A stretch of 64,000 bases of DNA from CAZBRS01 sp964494475 (lineage in GTDB: Bacteria; Myxococcota_A; UBA9042; CAZBRS01): assembly GCA_964494475.1 (NCBI GenBank), contig CAZBRS010000020.1, positions 1 through 64,000 of the forward strand, given 5' to 3'. Within the stretch, counting starts at the first letter, position 1, and every line of letters begins with the position of its first letter. Both the position numbers and the translations under genes were made by a program. Below the pieces are notes generated by a model, which was given only the letters and a program-made list of their open reading frames with translations, was not told the DNA's origin and did not search any database. Positions 9,033 to 17,508 of this stretch are shown here, one piece after another.

Positions 9033-10055
9033 CTAGGCCTGCTTCTTCTGGAACAGCGCCTCGACGAGCAACAGGCCCACGCCGCAGGTGATGGCGATGT
9101 CGGCCACGTTGTAGGTGGGCCAGTGGTTGTTCTTCACGTACATGTCGATGAAGTCGATCACGAACGTGTAGCGCAGGCGGTCGGCCACGTTGCCGATGGC
9201 GCCGCCGAAGATGGCGGCGAAGACCGCGAGATCGAGGCGTTGGGTCGGCAGCAGGCGGAAGAAGAACACCAGGATGGCCAGCATGGCGACCAGGTTCGAG
9301 AGCAGCAGGAAGGTGCCACGCCACTCTTCGGACATGCCCGAGAAGAAGCCCCAGGCGGCGTTGGGGTTCTCGCGGTACACGAAGCGGAAGAAGCCGGGGA
9401 TGACCTCGACGTCGCGCTGCAGCAGCAGGTAGATCTCGCCGGCGGCCACGGTGTCGGCGGGCGATACGCGGGGAGCGCCGCGGGTGAAGGGCACCGTGGC
9501 CTCGCGGACGAGGCCGGGCAGCGCCTCGGCGTGGTGCTGGAGCGTGGCGTCGCGCCGGGCCAGCAGGTCGGCCAGGGGAACCGTCGCGAGCCCCTGCTGC
9601 ACGCGCGCCAGGGCCTGCTCTCGGGGCAGGCCCTCGAGGGCGGGCTGCAGCAGCTGGTAGGTCTGGGCCACGTCGGTGAAGGCCACGCGCCGGGGGGCGC
9701 GGTCGAAGCCCCGGTAGAACACGTAGACGCCGGCCGCCGTGGACGCCAGGCCGCGCGCTTCGTAGGGCTTCAGGTCCGGAGCGAGCGGGGAGGCCGGTCG
9801 CGTGACGCGCCGGACGTCGCCGCGCGCGAACGCCTCCGCCAACTCATCGGTCGACAGGAACGACCAGGCGCCGGCCAGGAACTCGCCCGTGCTCTTGCCT
9901 GCGTCGGCCTCGGCCGCCGGCGCGGGCAGGGGGTGCTCGTCGGCCGCCAGGCGCCGATCGGCCCACTCCTTGGTGCCGAGATCGGCCCCCGCCGAGAGCA
10001 GGCCCACGACCAGGAGCAGCGCGAAGCGCCGGGGGGTCAGGTGGAAGCCGGTCAT
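9033..10055 (-). CDS. lspA: Lipoprotein signal peptidase LspA with a large periplasmic insertion
   Basis: LspA cleaves prolipoproteins at the lipobox in the inner membrane. Catalytic landmarks are all present: Asp25 in the first membrane helix (ADLGTKEWADR), NPNAAWGFF with Asn232, GNVADR (Asp292) and NVADI (Asp319). The last two aspartates are the catalytic dyad. Known family members are about 160-210 residues; this one has 340. About 180 extra residues lie between roughly 35 and 213, in the first periplasmic loop, with Ala/Leu/Glu-rich helical character. The ATG overlaps the ileS stop (ATGA), matching the common ileS-lspA pairing. The insertion has no recognisable domain. Confidence 0.93.
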   Translation of the reverse strand: MTGFHLTPRRFALLLVVGLLSAGADLGTKEWADRRLAADEHPLPAPAAEADAGKSTGEFLAGAWSFLSTDELAEAFARGDVRRVTRPASPLAPDLKPYEARGLASTAAGVYVFYRGFDRAPRRVAFTDVAQTYQLLQPALEGLPREQALARVQQGLATVPLADLLARRDATLQHHAEALPGLVREATVPFTRGAPRVSPADTVAAGEIYLLLQRDVEVIPGFFRFVYRENPNAAWGFFSGMSEEWRGTFLLLSNLVAMLAILVFFFRLLPTQRLDLAVFAAIFGGAIGNVADRLRYTFVIDFIDMYVKNNHWPTYNVADIAITCGVGLLLVEALFQKKQA

Positions 10056-12856
10056 ACGCCCTCCAGCACGCCCACGCAGCGCGCGCAGAGGGTGGGGTGC
10101 GCCGCGCTGGAGCCCACGCTCGGGGAGCGGGTCCAGCAGCGCTCGCACTTGGTGCCGGGGGCGGGGACCACCACGGCGTCGACGCCTTCGGCGTTCGCGA
10201 CGTCGCCCTCGACCACCTCGAGGCTCGACACGATCAGCGCCTCGCGCAGCCAGGGCCCGAGCTCGGCCACGGCCTGGAGCAGCGGGCTGCCGGGGGGCAG
10301 GCGGACGGTGACCGCCGTCTCGAGCGTGTGGCCCACCAGCTTGGCGGTGCGGGCCTCCTCGAGCCGCTTCGAGACGCCCGTGCGCAGCGCGGTGAGCTGC
10401 CGCCACAGCTCGATCTGCTGAAGCTCGGCGGGCGACAGGGGCCGGGTCGCGGACTCGGGCCACTCGGCCAGGAAGACGCTGTCGGGGCGCTCGGGCCGCT
10501 TGGGCAGCAGGCGCCAGGCCTCGTCGGCCGTGAAGCTGACGATGGGCGCGAGCAGCACGAGCAGATCGGAGAGCAGGGAGTGGAGCACCGTCTGCGACGA
10601 GCGGCGGCGCGGGTCGCCAGCGCGCTCGGCGTACAGGCGATCCTTCAGGAAGTCGAGGTACATGGCGCTCAGCGGGCCGGTCATCAGGTTGAGCACGCCC
10701 GCGACCACCTTGTGGAACTCGTAGCCCTCGTAGGCCTCGTGGATGGCGACGAACGCCTCGCGGGCCTTGGCCAGCATGAGCCGATCGAGCAGGTCGAGCT
10801 CTGCATCGGCCACGGCGTGGACCGCGGGCTCGAAGTCGCCGAGGTTCGCGAGCATGAAGCGCAGCGTGTTGCGGATCTTGCGGTAGGCCTCGGCCTGACC
10901 GCCCAGGATCTCGTCGGAGATGCGCACGTCGTCGCGGTAGTCTTCGGAGGCCACCCACAGGCGCAGCACCTCGGCCCCGTGCTTCTTGATGATCTCGTCG
11001 GGCAGCACGTAGTTTCCGGCGCTCTTCGAGAGCTTCTTGCCCTCGCTGTCGACCGTGAAGCCGTGGGTGAGCACCGTCTTGTACGGCGCGCGGTCGCGCG
11101 TGAGCGTGGAGTGCAGCAGCGCGGAGTGGAACCAGCCGCGGTGCTGGTCGCTGCCCTCGAGGTAGAGGTCGGTGAGGGTGCCCGCGCCGTAGGTGGCCTC
11201 CATGACCGCCGCGTAGCTGACGCCCGAGTCGAACCACACGTCGAGGATGTCCTTTTCGCGCGCGAAGGCGTTGCCCTGGCAGGCCGGGCAGGCGGTGCCG
11301 GCCGGGACCAGCTGTTCGATGGGCAGCTCGAACCAGGCGTCGGCGCCGCGCTCGTGGAACAGCGCGACCAGGTGCGCGAAGATCTCGGGGGAGGTGAACA
11401 CCTCGTCGCAGTGGGTGCACCGCAGGGCCGCGATGGGGATGCCCCAGTGGCGCTGGCGTGACAGGCACCAGTCGGGGCGGTTGGCCACCATGCCCTGGAT
11501 GCGATCCTTGCCCCACGAGGGGATCCACTGCACGCGGTCGCGAATCTCGCGGAGGGCGCGCTCGCGCAGCGCGGTCTTCTCCATGGAGACGAACCACTGC
11601 GTGGTGGCGCGGAAGATGACCGGCGTCTTCGAGCGCCAGCAGTGGGGGTAGCTGTGCGTGATGACGATCTTGCCCACCAGCAGCCCGCGCTCGGCCAGCA
11701 GGTCGCAGATGGGCCCGTTGGTGTCGAAGACCAGCTTGCCCTCGTGCAGCGGGAACTCCTTGGTGAAGCGGCCGCGGTCGTCGACGGGGCTGTAGGGTTC
11801 GAGGCCGTACTTCACGCCCGTCTCGTAGTCTTCCTGGCCATGGCCGGGGGCGGTGTGCACGCAGCCCGTGCCGGTGTCGAGCGTGACGTAGTCGGCCAGC
11901 ACGAACACCGAGTCGCGGTCGAGGAAGGGGTGTCGCGCCGAGAGCCCCTCGAGCTCGCGGCCGGTGACGCTCGCTACGATCTCGTGGGCGTCGACCTTCA
12001 GGAGCTGCTTCACGGCGGGCAGCAGGGCCTCGGCCACCAGCACGATCTCGCCGCCCACGCGCGCGGCGACGTACGTGGGGTCGGGGTGGAAGGCCACGGC
12101 CAGGTTGGCCGGGAGCGTCCAGGGCGTCGTGGTCCAGATGACCACGAAGGCGGGCTCGTTCTCGGGGATGCCCAGCTTCGCGCGGGCGTTGCCGTTCAGG
12201 GGGAAGCGCACGTAGATGGAGGGCGAGCTGTGGTCGTGGTACTCGACCTCGGCCTCGGCCAGGGCGGTCTCGCAGTCGGCGCACCAGTACACGGGCTTCT
12301 TGCCGCGGTACACGGCGCCGCTGGCCACGACCTTGCCCAGCTCTTCGAGGATGCGGGCCTCGTAGGCGTAGTCCATGGTCAGGTAGGGGTGAGCCCAGTC
12401 GGCCACGCAGCCCAGGCGCTCGAACTCGGCGCGCTGGATTGCCACCCACTTCTGGGCATAGGCCCGGCAGGCGCGGCGGAACGCGACGGGATCGCTGTGC
12501 TTCAGCGCCCGCCCGACCTCCTTCTCGACCTCGCGCTCGATGGGCAGCCCGTGGCAGTCCCAGCCCGGGATGAACTCGGTCTGCCGGCCCTGCAGGTTCT
12601 TCTGCTTGACGATGATGTCCTTCAGGACCTTGTTCAACACGTGGCCGGCGTGCAGGTGCCCGTTGGCGTAGGGCGGCCCGTCGTGGAACAGGAAGCGCGG
12701 GCGGCCGTTGTCCTCGTTCTTGGCCACGATGCGCTCGTACAGCCCGGACTCCTGCCAGCGCTTCAGCATCTCGGGCTCGCGCTGGGGCAGGTTGGCCTTC
12801 ATGGGGAAGTCGGTGTTCGGCAGGTTCAGCGTGTCTTTGTAGGCTTTGTCGGCCAT
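10052..12856 (-). CDS. ileS: Isoleucyl-tRNA synthetase
   Basis: This 934-residue class I aminoacyl-tRNA synthetase attaches Ile to tRNA-Ile. It has the HIGH motif (HLHAGH in PPYANGHLHAGHVLN), the editing domain (WTTTPWTLPANLAVAFHP, TGTGCVHTAPGHG), the KMSKS motif (GKKLSKSAGN), an anticodon-binding domain and a C-terminal zinc finger (CERCW and CARC pairs). These features match the bacterial IleS type. GGAG lies 6 bases upstream of the ATG. It is the first gene of the operon ileS-lspA-glgA-uspA-zinc ribbon, with a promoter candidate at 12896-12923. Confidence 0.98.
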   Translation of the reverse strand: MADKAYKDTLNLPNTDFPMKANLPQREPEMLKRWQESGLYERIVAKNEDNGRPRFLFHDGPPYANGHLHAGHVLNKVLKDIIVKQKNLQGRQTEFIPGWDCHGLPIEREVEKEVGRALKHSDPVAFRRACRAYAQKWVAIQRAEFERLGCVADWAHPYLTMDYAYEARILEELGKVVASGAVYRGKKPVYWCADCETALAEAEVEYHDHSSPSIYVRFPLNGNARAKLGIPENEPAFVVIWTTTPWTLPANLAVAFHPDPTYVAARVGGEIVLVAEALLPAVKQLLKVDAHEIVASVTGRELEGLSARHPFLDRDSVFVLADYVTLDTGTGCVHTAPGHGQEDYETGVKYGLEPYSPVDDRGRFTKEFPLHEGKLVFDTNGPICDLLAERGLLVGKIVITHSYPHCWRSKTPVIFRATTQWFVSMEKTALRERALREIRDRVQWIPSWGKDRIQGMVANRPDWCLSRQRHWGIPIAALRCTHCDEVFTSPEIFAHLVALFHERGADAWFELPIEQLVPAGTACPACQGNAFAREKDILDVWFDSGVSYAAVMEATYGAGTLTDLYLEGSDQHRGWFHSALLHSTLTRDRAPYKTVLTHGFTVDSEGKKLSKSAGNYVLPDEIIKKHGAEVLRLWVASEDYRDDVRISDEILGGQAEAYRKIRNTLRFMLANLGDFEPAVHAVADAELDLLDRLMLAKAREAFVAIHEAYEGYEFHKVVAGVLNLMTGPLSAMYLDFLKDRLYAERAGDPRRRSSQTVLHSLLSDLLVLLAPIVSFTADEAWRLLPKRPERPDSVFLAEWPESATRPLSPAELQQIELWRQLTALRTGVSKRLEEARTAKLVGHTLETAVTVRLPPGSPLLQAVAELGPWLREALIVSSLEVVEGDVANAEGVDAVVVPAPGTKCERCWTRSPSVGSSAAHPTLCARCVGVLEGV

Positions 12857-12895
12857 GGGGAGCTCCGATCGCGAAGGGGGCAGACGAACGCCGGA

Positions 12896-12923
12896 AAGAT
12901 ACCGGAGGGGCTCGGAAAGTCAA
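12896..12923 (-). promoter_or_regulatory. Predicted sigma-70-type promoter of the ileS operon
   Basis: On the minus strand, TTGACT (12918-12923) and TATCTT (12896-12901) are 16 bases apart, about 40 bases before the ileS ATG. The same spacing recurs in several other promoter candidates in this window. This is pattern-based only. Confidence 0.5.
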
Positions 12924-12948
12924 TCGGGGAGCGCGGGCGCGCGAGGGT

Positions 12949-15900
12949 TCACCACGCGTCGCGGGCTGGCCTCCGCCGGCGAAGAACGAAGAGCGCCAGC
13001 AGGGTCGCGGTAGCCAGGGCCAAGGGCGACGGGGCGATCGGCGCGGCCCCCGCCCCGGGCACGGCACACCCGGAGCCGCCGCCCGAGCCGCCGGGCTCGG
13101 TCTCGTCGGACGCCAGGAGGTCGGCCGGCGCCGCGTCGGCGGTCGCGTCGTCGCGCGGCGTGTCGTTCGCGAGATCGGAGGCGAGGTCGGCTCGAACGTC
13201 GGCGTCCTGCCTCACGTCGGGATGCTCCTCGGCCGGGTCGACGGCCTCTTCGCGGTCGGGCTCGACCGGCTCGGGGACCACCTCAGGGCTCTCGAGCGCT
13301 TCCGCCGTCTCGGCGCCCTGGGGCTCGCTCTCCTCGACGTCGCTCGGGGCCGGCGGTTCGGACGCGTCGGCGCCGTCGGGCTCCGGCTCGGGCTCGGGCG
13401 AGGTTCGGTCGCGCACGAGCACCGGCACGATGGCCGGTGCGCTGTCGTCGGTGCCGTCGTCGGCCGCCAGCGAGAACGTCAGCCACGTGTCGGCGTCGAC
13501 CTGCGGCGCCACGCCCACCACGACGGCGGCGGTGGGCTCGTCGAGCTCTGCGGCCGGTCCCTCCGGCTGCGTCCAGAGGTAGGTGAGCGCGTCGCCGTTC
13601 GGGTCGATCGTGTCACGGCCGTCGAGGGTGAACTCGGCGCCCTCGTCGACCTCGGGGGTCTCGGCGAAGGCGCTGGCGATCGGCGCCTCGTTGACGCTAT
13701 TGGCCACGTTGACAAGGGTGACGGCGGGCTCGCTCTCGCGGAGCCCGTCGGAGACGATCAGCCGGAACGACAGCAGCACCGGCGCCACCACCATCGGGGC
13801 GCCGAAGCGCGCCCTCGACGCCGCGGCGTCGTCGAGCTGGACCGTGGGGCCGGCCACTTGCTCCCAGGCGTAGGCCAGGGGCTGGCCCTCGGGATCGGAG
13901 GAGCCGTCGGCGGCCAGGGTGACCAGCGTGCCTTCGCCAACGGTCTGGGGCGCGCCCGCCACCGCGCTGGGCGCCTGGTTCAGCACGCACGCGCCCCCGA
14001 CACAGTCGAGCCCCGCCACGCAGGCGGCCCCGGACGCGCAGGAAGCGGCGCACTCCGTGTCGGTCGCGCAGGTCGCGTAGGGGGCGCACGAGCGCACCCC
14101 GCGATCGACGCACGCGCCCGCGGCGTTGCAGGCGTCGGCCTCCTCGACCACGCCCTCGGCGCAGCGGCGGGGGTTGCCGCAGGGCGTGCCTTCGGGCAGC
14201 GAGAGCGCCACGCAGGTGTCGCCGGCCTCGTCGCAGGAGGGGGCGAGGCAAGCGCCTTCGAGGGCGCTGCAGTCGCGCGGCGAACTCCGGGTGCAGGCGC
14301 CGCCCTCGCAGGCGTCGTCGGTCGTGCAGAAGGCGCCGTCGTCGCAGGGGGAGCCGTCGGCCAGGGCGGTGTAGGTGCACAGCCCGGTGGACGGGAGGCA
14401 TGCGCCGGGCGCGTGGCAGGCGGAGGGCGCGGCGCAGACCACCGGGTCGTGCCCCGCGCAGGTGCCGGCCGCGCACTGGTCGCGCGTGGTGCACAGGTCG
14501 TGGTCGTCGCAGGGGTCGCCGTCGGCCAGCGCGGGCAGGGTGCACGCGTCGGCGGCTTCGTCGCAAGCGGCCGCGTGGCAGGCGTCGACGGCCGCGGGGC
14601 AGGCCCGGGCGGGACCCGGTCGGCACGCGCCCGCGTCGCAGGCGTCGGCGTCGGTGCAGAACAGCCCGTCGCTGCAGGGCTGCCCGTCGACCACGTGGCT
14701 CCAGGCGGAGCGCGAGAGCTCGGGTCGGCAAGCCTCGCACGCGTTCAAGGGGCTGGCCTCGTCGGCGGCCGTGCAGGCCTGATCGATGAGGCAGCCGTCG
14801 ACCACCGCGTGCGTGCAGGCTCCGGCGAGGCAGGCGTCGGCGGTGCAGGCGTGGGCGTCGGCGGGGCAGGGCGTCCCGTCGGCCGCCACGGGCGTGGAGC
14901 AGGCGCCGGTGGAGGGATCGCACGTGCCGGCCGGGTGGCATGCGTCGGCCGCCTCGCACAGCACCGGCGCGGCGCCTTCGCAGGCGCCCGCGCGGCAGCC
15001 GTCGGAGGTCGTGCACGCCGAGCCGTCGTCGCAGGGGGAGCCGTCCGGCGCTGGAGCGACCCGGCAGAGGCCGGTGGCCGGCTCGCAGCCCAGGTCGACG
15101 TGGCAGGCATCGACGGGCGGGCAGACCGTCGGCTGCGCCCCCACGCAGACCCCGGCCGAGCAGCTGGACACGCCCGTGCAGCCGTCGCCGTCGTCGCAGG
15201 GCTGGCCGGCGGGGGCGAACGTCACGTCGCACGCCCCGGTGGCCGGGTCGCAGGTGACCGCGAGCTCGCAGGGACCGGGGGCGCGGCAGCTCACCGGCGA
15301 AGAGCCGACGCAGGCTCCGCCGAGGCAGGCGTCGACGAGGGTGCAGGCGTCGGCGTCGTCGCAGGGCAGGCCGTCGGGCATGGCCGGCTCGTCGCAGGCG
15401 CCGGTGGCGGGGTCGCACTGCCCCGGCAGGCCGCAGGGGCCGGGCGCCGGGCAGGTGACCGGCGCCGACCCGACGCACACGCCCGCGCCGCAGGCGTCGA
15501 GGCGGGTGCAGGCGTCGGCGTCGTCGCAGGGCAGGCCGTCGGGCACGGGCACGAACAGGCAGAGGCCCGAGGAGGGGTCGCAGCCGTCGAACGTGCAGGC
15601 GCTGGCGTCGTCGCACGAACGCGCCACGTGGGTGCACTGCCCGCTTACAGGTTCGCAGGCGTCGGCGGTGCAGGCGTCGCCGTCGTCGCAGGCTCCGCAC
15701 GAGCCCCCGCAACCGTCGTCGCCGCACTCCCGGCCCGCGCAGGCGGGGAAACAGCACCCCGGCAGCCCTTCGTCGGTCTGGCCGTCGCAGTCGTCGTCGT
15801 GTTGATTGCAGGTCTCGGGCGCGGGCACGCAGAACAGGGCGCAGCCGGGGTCGAGGCACACGCCGCACACGCCGTCGCGGCAGGTCTGGGCCTCGGGGCA

Positions 15901-17505
15901 CGCGCCGCAGGTGCCGCCGCACCCGTCGGACCCGCACTGCCGGCCGTCGCAGGCCGCGGAGCAGTCGACCAGCGTGAAGGTGAGGGACGCGCCCGCGGGG
16001 CCGATGCCCTGGAGCCGCACCGGCGCGATCGTGCCGTCGTGCAGGAAGGGCGCGGGGTTGGTCGACGGGCCGAAGGCGGCGCGGCCCACGTCGGAGGTGA
16101 AGTAGCTCTCCCACCACAGGCCGTCGGAGGCCAGCGTGCCGCCCACGCGGTAGGCGTACAGCTCGTCGGGCGGGCCGTCGGCGTTTCCGTTCAGCGAGGC
16201 GTCGACGCGGTACACCACCAGCCCCGAGCCCGGCACGTGCCCTTCGAACTCACCCGTCTTGCGGCGGTACTCGACGACCAGCTTCTGCGTGGCCGAGCCC
16301 GGCAGGTCGATGAGGCCCGCGGCGCCCGTGGGCGACGTGAGGGGCAGCAGCGTGTGGACCCCGGGCGCCAGCGTGGGAAGGTCGAGCCAACCGCCGTAGC
16401 GGTGCTTCATCCAGGCGCTCATGTGGCCCTGGCCGGCCTCCATGAGATCCCACTCGCCCACCTGCACGCGCCTGTCGAGGCTGTAGTGGTAAAGATCGGG
16501 GGCGCCCAGCGAGTGGAACATCTCGTGGGCCAGCGTGAACAGGTCGACCTGGTTCCGCATGACCAGGTTGAAGGTGACGACCGACGCCCCCGCCAGGGTG
16601 ATCGAGTACTGGTAGAGCTCCCAGGCGTGGCTCCACAGCAGGTCGGACCACCCGTCGGCGTTGCCCGCCACGATGTAGGTGACGTTGTCGACCTGCCCGT
16701 CGTCGTCGCCGTCGAGGTCGAGGCCGGCGGGGACCTGCGCCTGCACGGAGAGGGTGGCGTCGCGGATGAGCGCCTGCTCGCGGTCGTAGCGCGCCCACTC
16801 GTCGCCGTAGCCCGAGGGGTTCGTGAAGGCCGAGTAGGGTCGGAAGTAGCCGCGGGGATGGGGGTCCTGGTACGAGACGACCGCGCCCGCGTTGGGCGCC
16901 GGCAGGAAGCGCGTCGTGATCGCGAGCTTGCCGTACGAGGCCTCGAGGTAGTAGCTGCGCAGGCTGGCGGCGGCCGTGTTGAAGAGGCCGTCGAAGGTCG
17001 CCGAGGCCTCGCCGAACTCGGCGTCGTCGGCGAAGCGCACGAAGATGACGAGGTTGTTGAGCGCCCCCGAGGTGGGCGCGCGGCTCGGGGCGCGCATCGC
17101 GGGCCGCGGCAGGGGTCGGTGGGCAGCCCGCGCCACCTCGGGCGCGAGGTCGAGGCCCGGGGGCAGGCCCACGCTCGCGGGGTCGAGGTCTCCCGCCACG
17201 AACGCGGTGGGCACGAGCCGGCCCGCCTCGACCTCGGCGTAGACCCAGACCCCGCTCGCGGGGTCGTTCACCAGGGTGTGTCCCGAGGCGTCGTGCAGCC
17301 GTCGGCGGTGCTCGTCGCCGGTGGCCAGGGCGGGCAGGGCTTCGCCCCAGGGCTGCACCAGCAGCACGGGCAGGTCGCGGTAGGGGGCCGCGCCCAGGGG
17401 GGGACCGGCGAGGACGAGTCCGAGGAGGGCCGGCACCAGCCGCAGGGCCAGGAGGACGCGGCGGGGCCGCGGGAGGGTACGTTTCGTCAACACGGCTCCT
17501 CGCAT
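12949..17505 (-). CDS. Secreted M6-family metalloprotease with Cys-rich repeats, PKD-like domains and a MYXO-CTERM-like tail
   Basis: This 1518-residue exoprotein starts with a signal peptide (residues about 14-40). The M6 peptidase domain carries HEMFHSLGAPD near residue 326, the HExxHxxGxxD zinc site. From about residue 520 come Cys-rich segments, then about ten repeats of 50-55 residues of the form DDxDxCTxxxxCxxGxC, to about residue 1105. Two PKD/REJ-like domains occupy about 1170-1370 and are followed by a Glu/Pro/Asp-rich linker. The tail is Gly/Ser-rich, then a Cys (GGGSGC), a hydrophobic helix and RRRR. The ATG at 17505 lacks an SD; AGGAG better serves GTG 17493 or TTG 17490. The gene starts 3 bases after the kinase stop. 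The target substrate is unknown. Confidence 0.88.
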   Translation of the reverse strand: MRGAVLTKRTLPRPRRVLLALRLVPALLGLVLAGPPLGAAPYRDLPVLLVQPWGEALPALATGDEHRRRLHDASGHTLVNDPASGVWVYAEVEAGRLVPTAFVAGDLDPASVGLPPGLDLAPEVARAAHRPLPRPAMRAPSRAPTSGALNNLVIFVRFADDAEFGEASATFDGLFNTAAASLRSYYLEASYGKLAITTRFLPAPNAGAVVSYQDPHPRGYFRPYSAFTNPSGYGDEWARYDREQALIRDATLSVQAQVPAGLDLDGDDDGQVDNVTYIVAGNADGWSDLLWSHAWELYQYSITLAGASVVTFNLVMRNQVDLFTLAHEMFHSLGAPDLYHYSLDRRVQVGEWDLMEAGQGHMSAWMKHRYGGWLDLPTLAPGVHTLLPLTSPTGAAGLIDLPGSATQKLVVEYRRKTGEFEGHVPGSGLVVYRVDASLNGNADGPPDELYAYRVGGTLASDGLWWESYFTSDVGRAAFGPSTNPAPFLHDGTIAPVRLQGIGPAGASLTFTLVDCSAACDGRQCGSDGCGGTCGACPEAQTCRDGVCGVCLDPGCALFCVPAPETCNQHDDDCDGQTDEGLPGCCFPACAGRECGDDGCGGSCGACDDGDACTADACEPVSGQCTHVARSCDDASACTFDGCDPSSGLCLFVPVPDGLPCDDADACTRLDACGAGVCVGSAPVTCPAPGPCGLPGQCDPATGACDEPAMPDGLPCDDADACTLVDACLGGACVGSSPVSCRAPGPCELAVTCDPATGACDVTFAPAGQPCDDGDGCTGVSSCSAGVCVGAQPTVCPPVDACHVDLGCEPATGLCRVAPAPDGSPCDDGSACTTSDGCRAGACEGAAPVLCEAADACHPAGTCDPSTGACSTPVAADGTPCPADAHACTADACLAGACTHAVVDGCLIDQACTAADEASPLNACEACRPELSRSAWSHVVDGQPCSDGLFCTDADACDAGACRPGPARACPAAVDACHAAACDEAADACTLPALADGDPCDDHDLCTTRDQCAAGTCAGHDPVVCAAPSACHAPGACLPSTGLCTYTALADGSPCDDGAFCTTDDACEGGACTRSSPRDCSALEGACLAPSCDEAGDTCVALSLPEGTPCGNPRRCAEGVVEEADACNAAGACVDRGVRSCAPYATCATDTECAASCASGAACVAGLDCVGGACVLNQAPSAVAGAPQTVGEGTLVTLAADGSSDPEGQPLAYAWEQVAGPTVQLDDAAASRARFGAPMVVAPVLLSFRLIVSDGLRESEPAVTLVNVANSVNEAPIASAFAETPEVDEGAEFTLDGRDTIDPNGDALTYLWTQPEGPAAELDEPTAAVVVGVAPQVDADTWLTFSLAADDGTDDSAPAIVPVLVRDRTSPEPEPEPDGADASEPPAPSDVEESEPQGAETAEALESPEVVPEPVEPDREEAVDPAEEHPDVRQDADVRADLASDLANDTPRDDATADAAPADLLASDETEPGGSGGGSGCAVPGAGAAPIAPSPLALATATLLALFVLRRRRPARDAW
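14161..15690 (-). repeat. Coding tandem repeats of the Cys-rich region
   Basis: About ten diverged units of roughly 165 bases encode the DDxDxCT...GxC...PVxC...CDPxTGxC module of the M6 protease. Within the repeats, CAGGCGTCGGCGTCGTCGCA-like stretches recur. Units are in frame and protein-level conserved, so this is domain duplication inside a gene. Confidence 0.85.
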
Positions 17506-17508
17506 GGC

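Noticed and set aside
14161..15690. Repeat-rich region as a possible CRISPR array
   Set aside because: Repeats are in frame, diverged at third positions, about 165 bases long and encode Cys-rich modules; there are no constant-length spacers.
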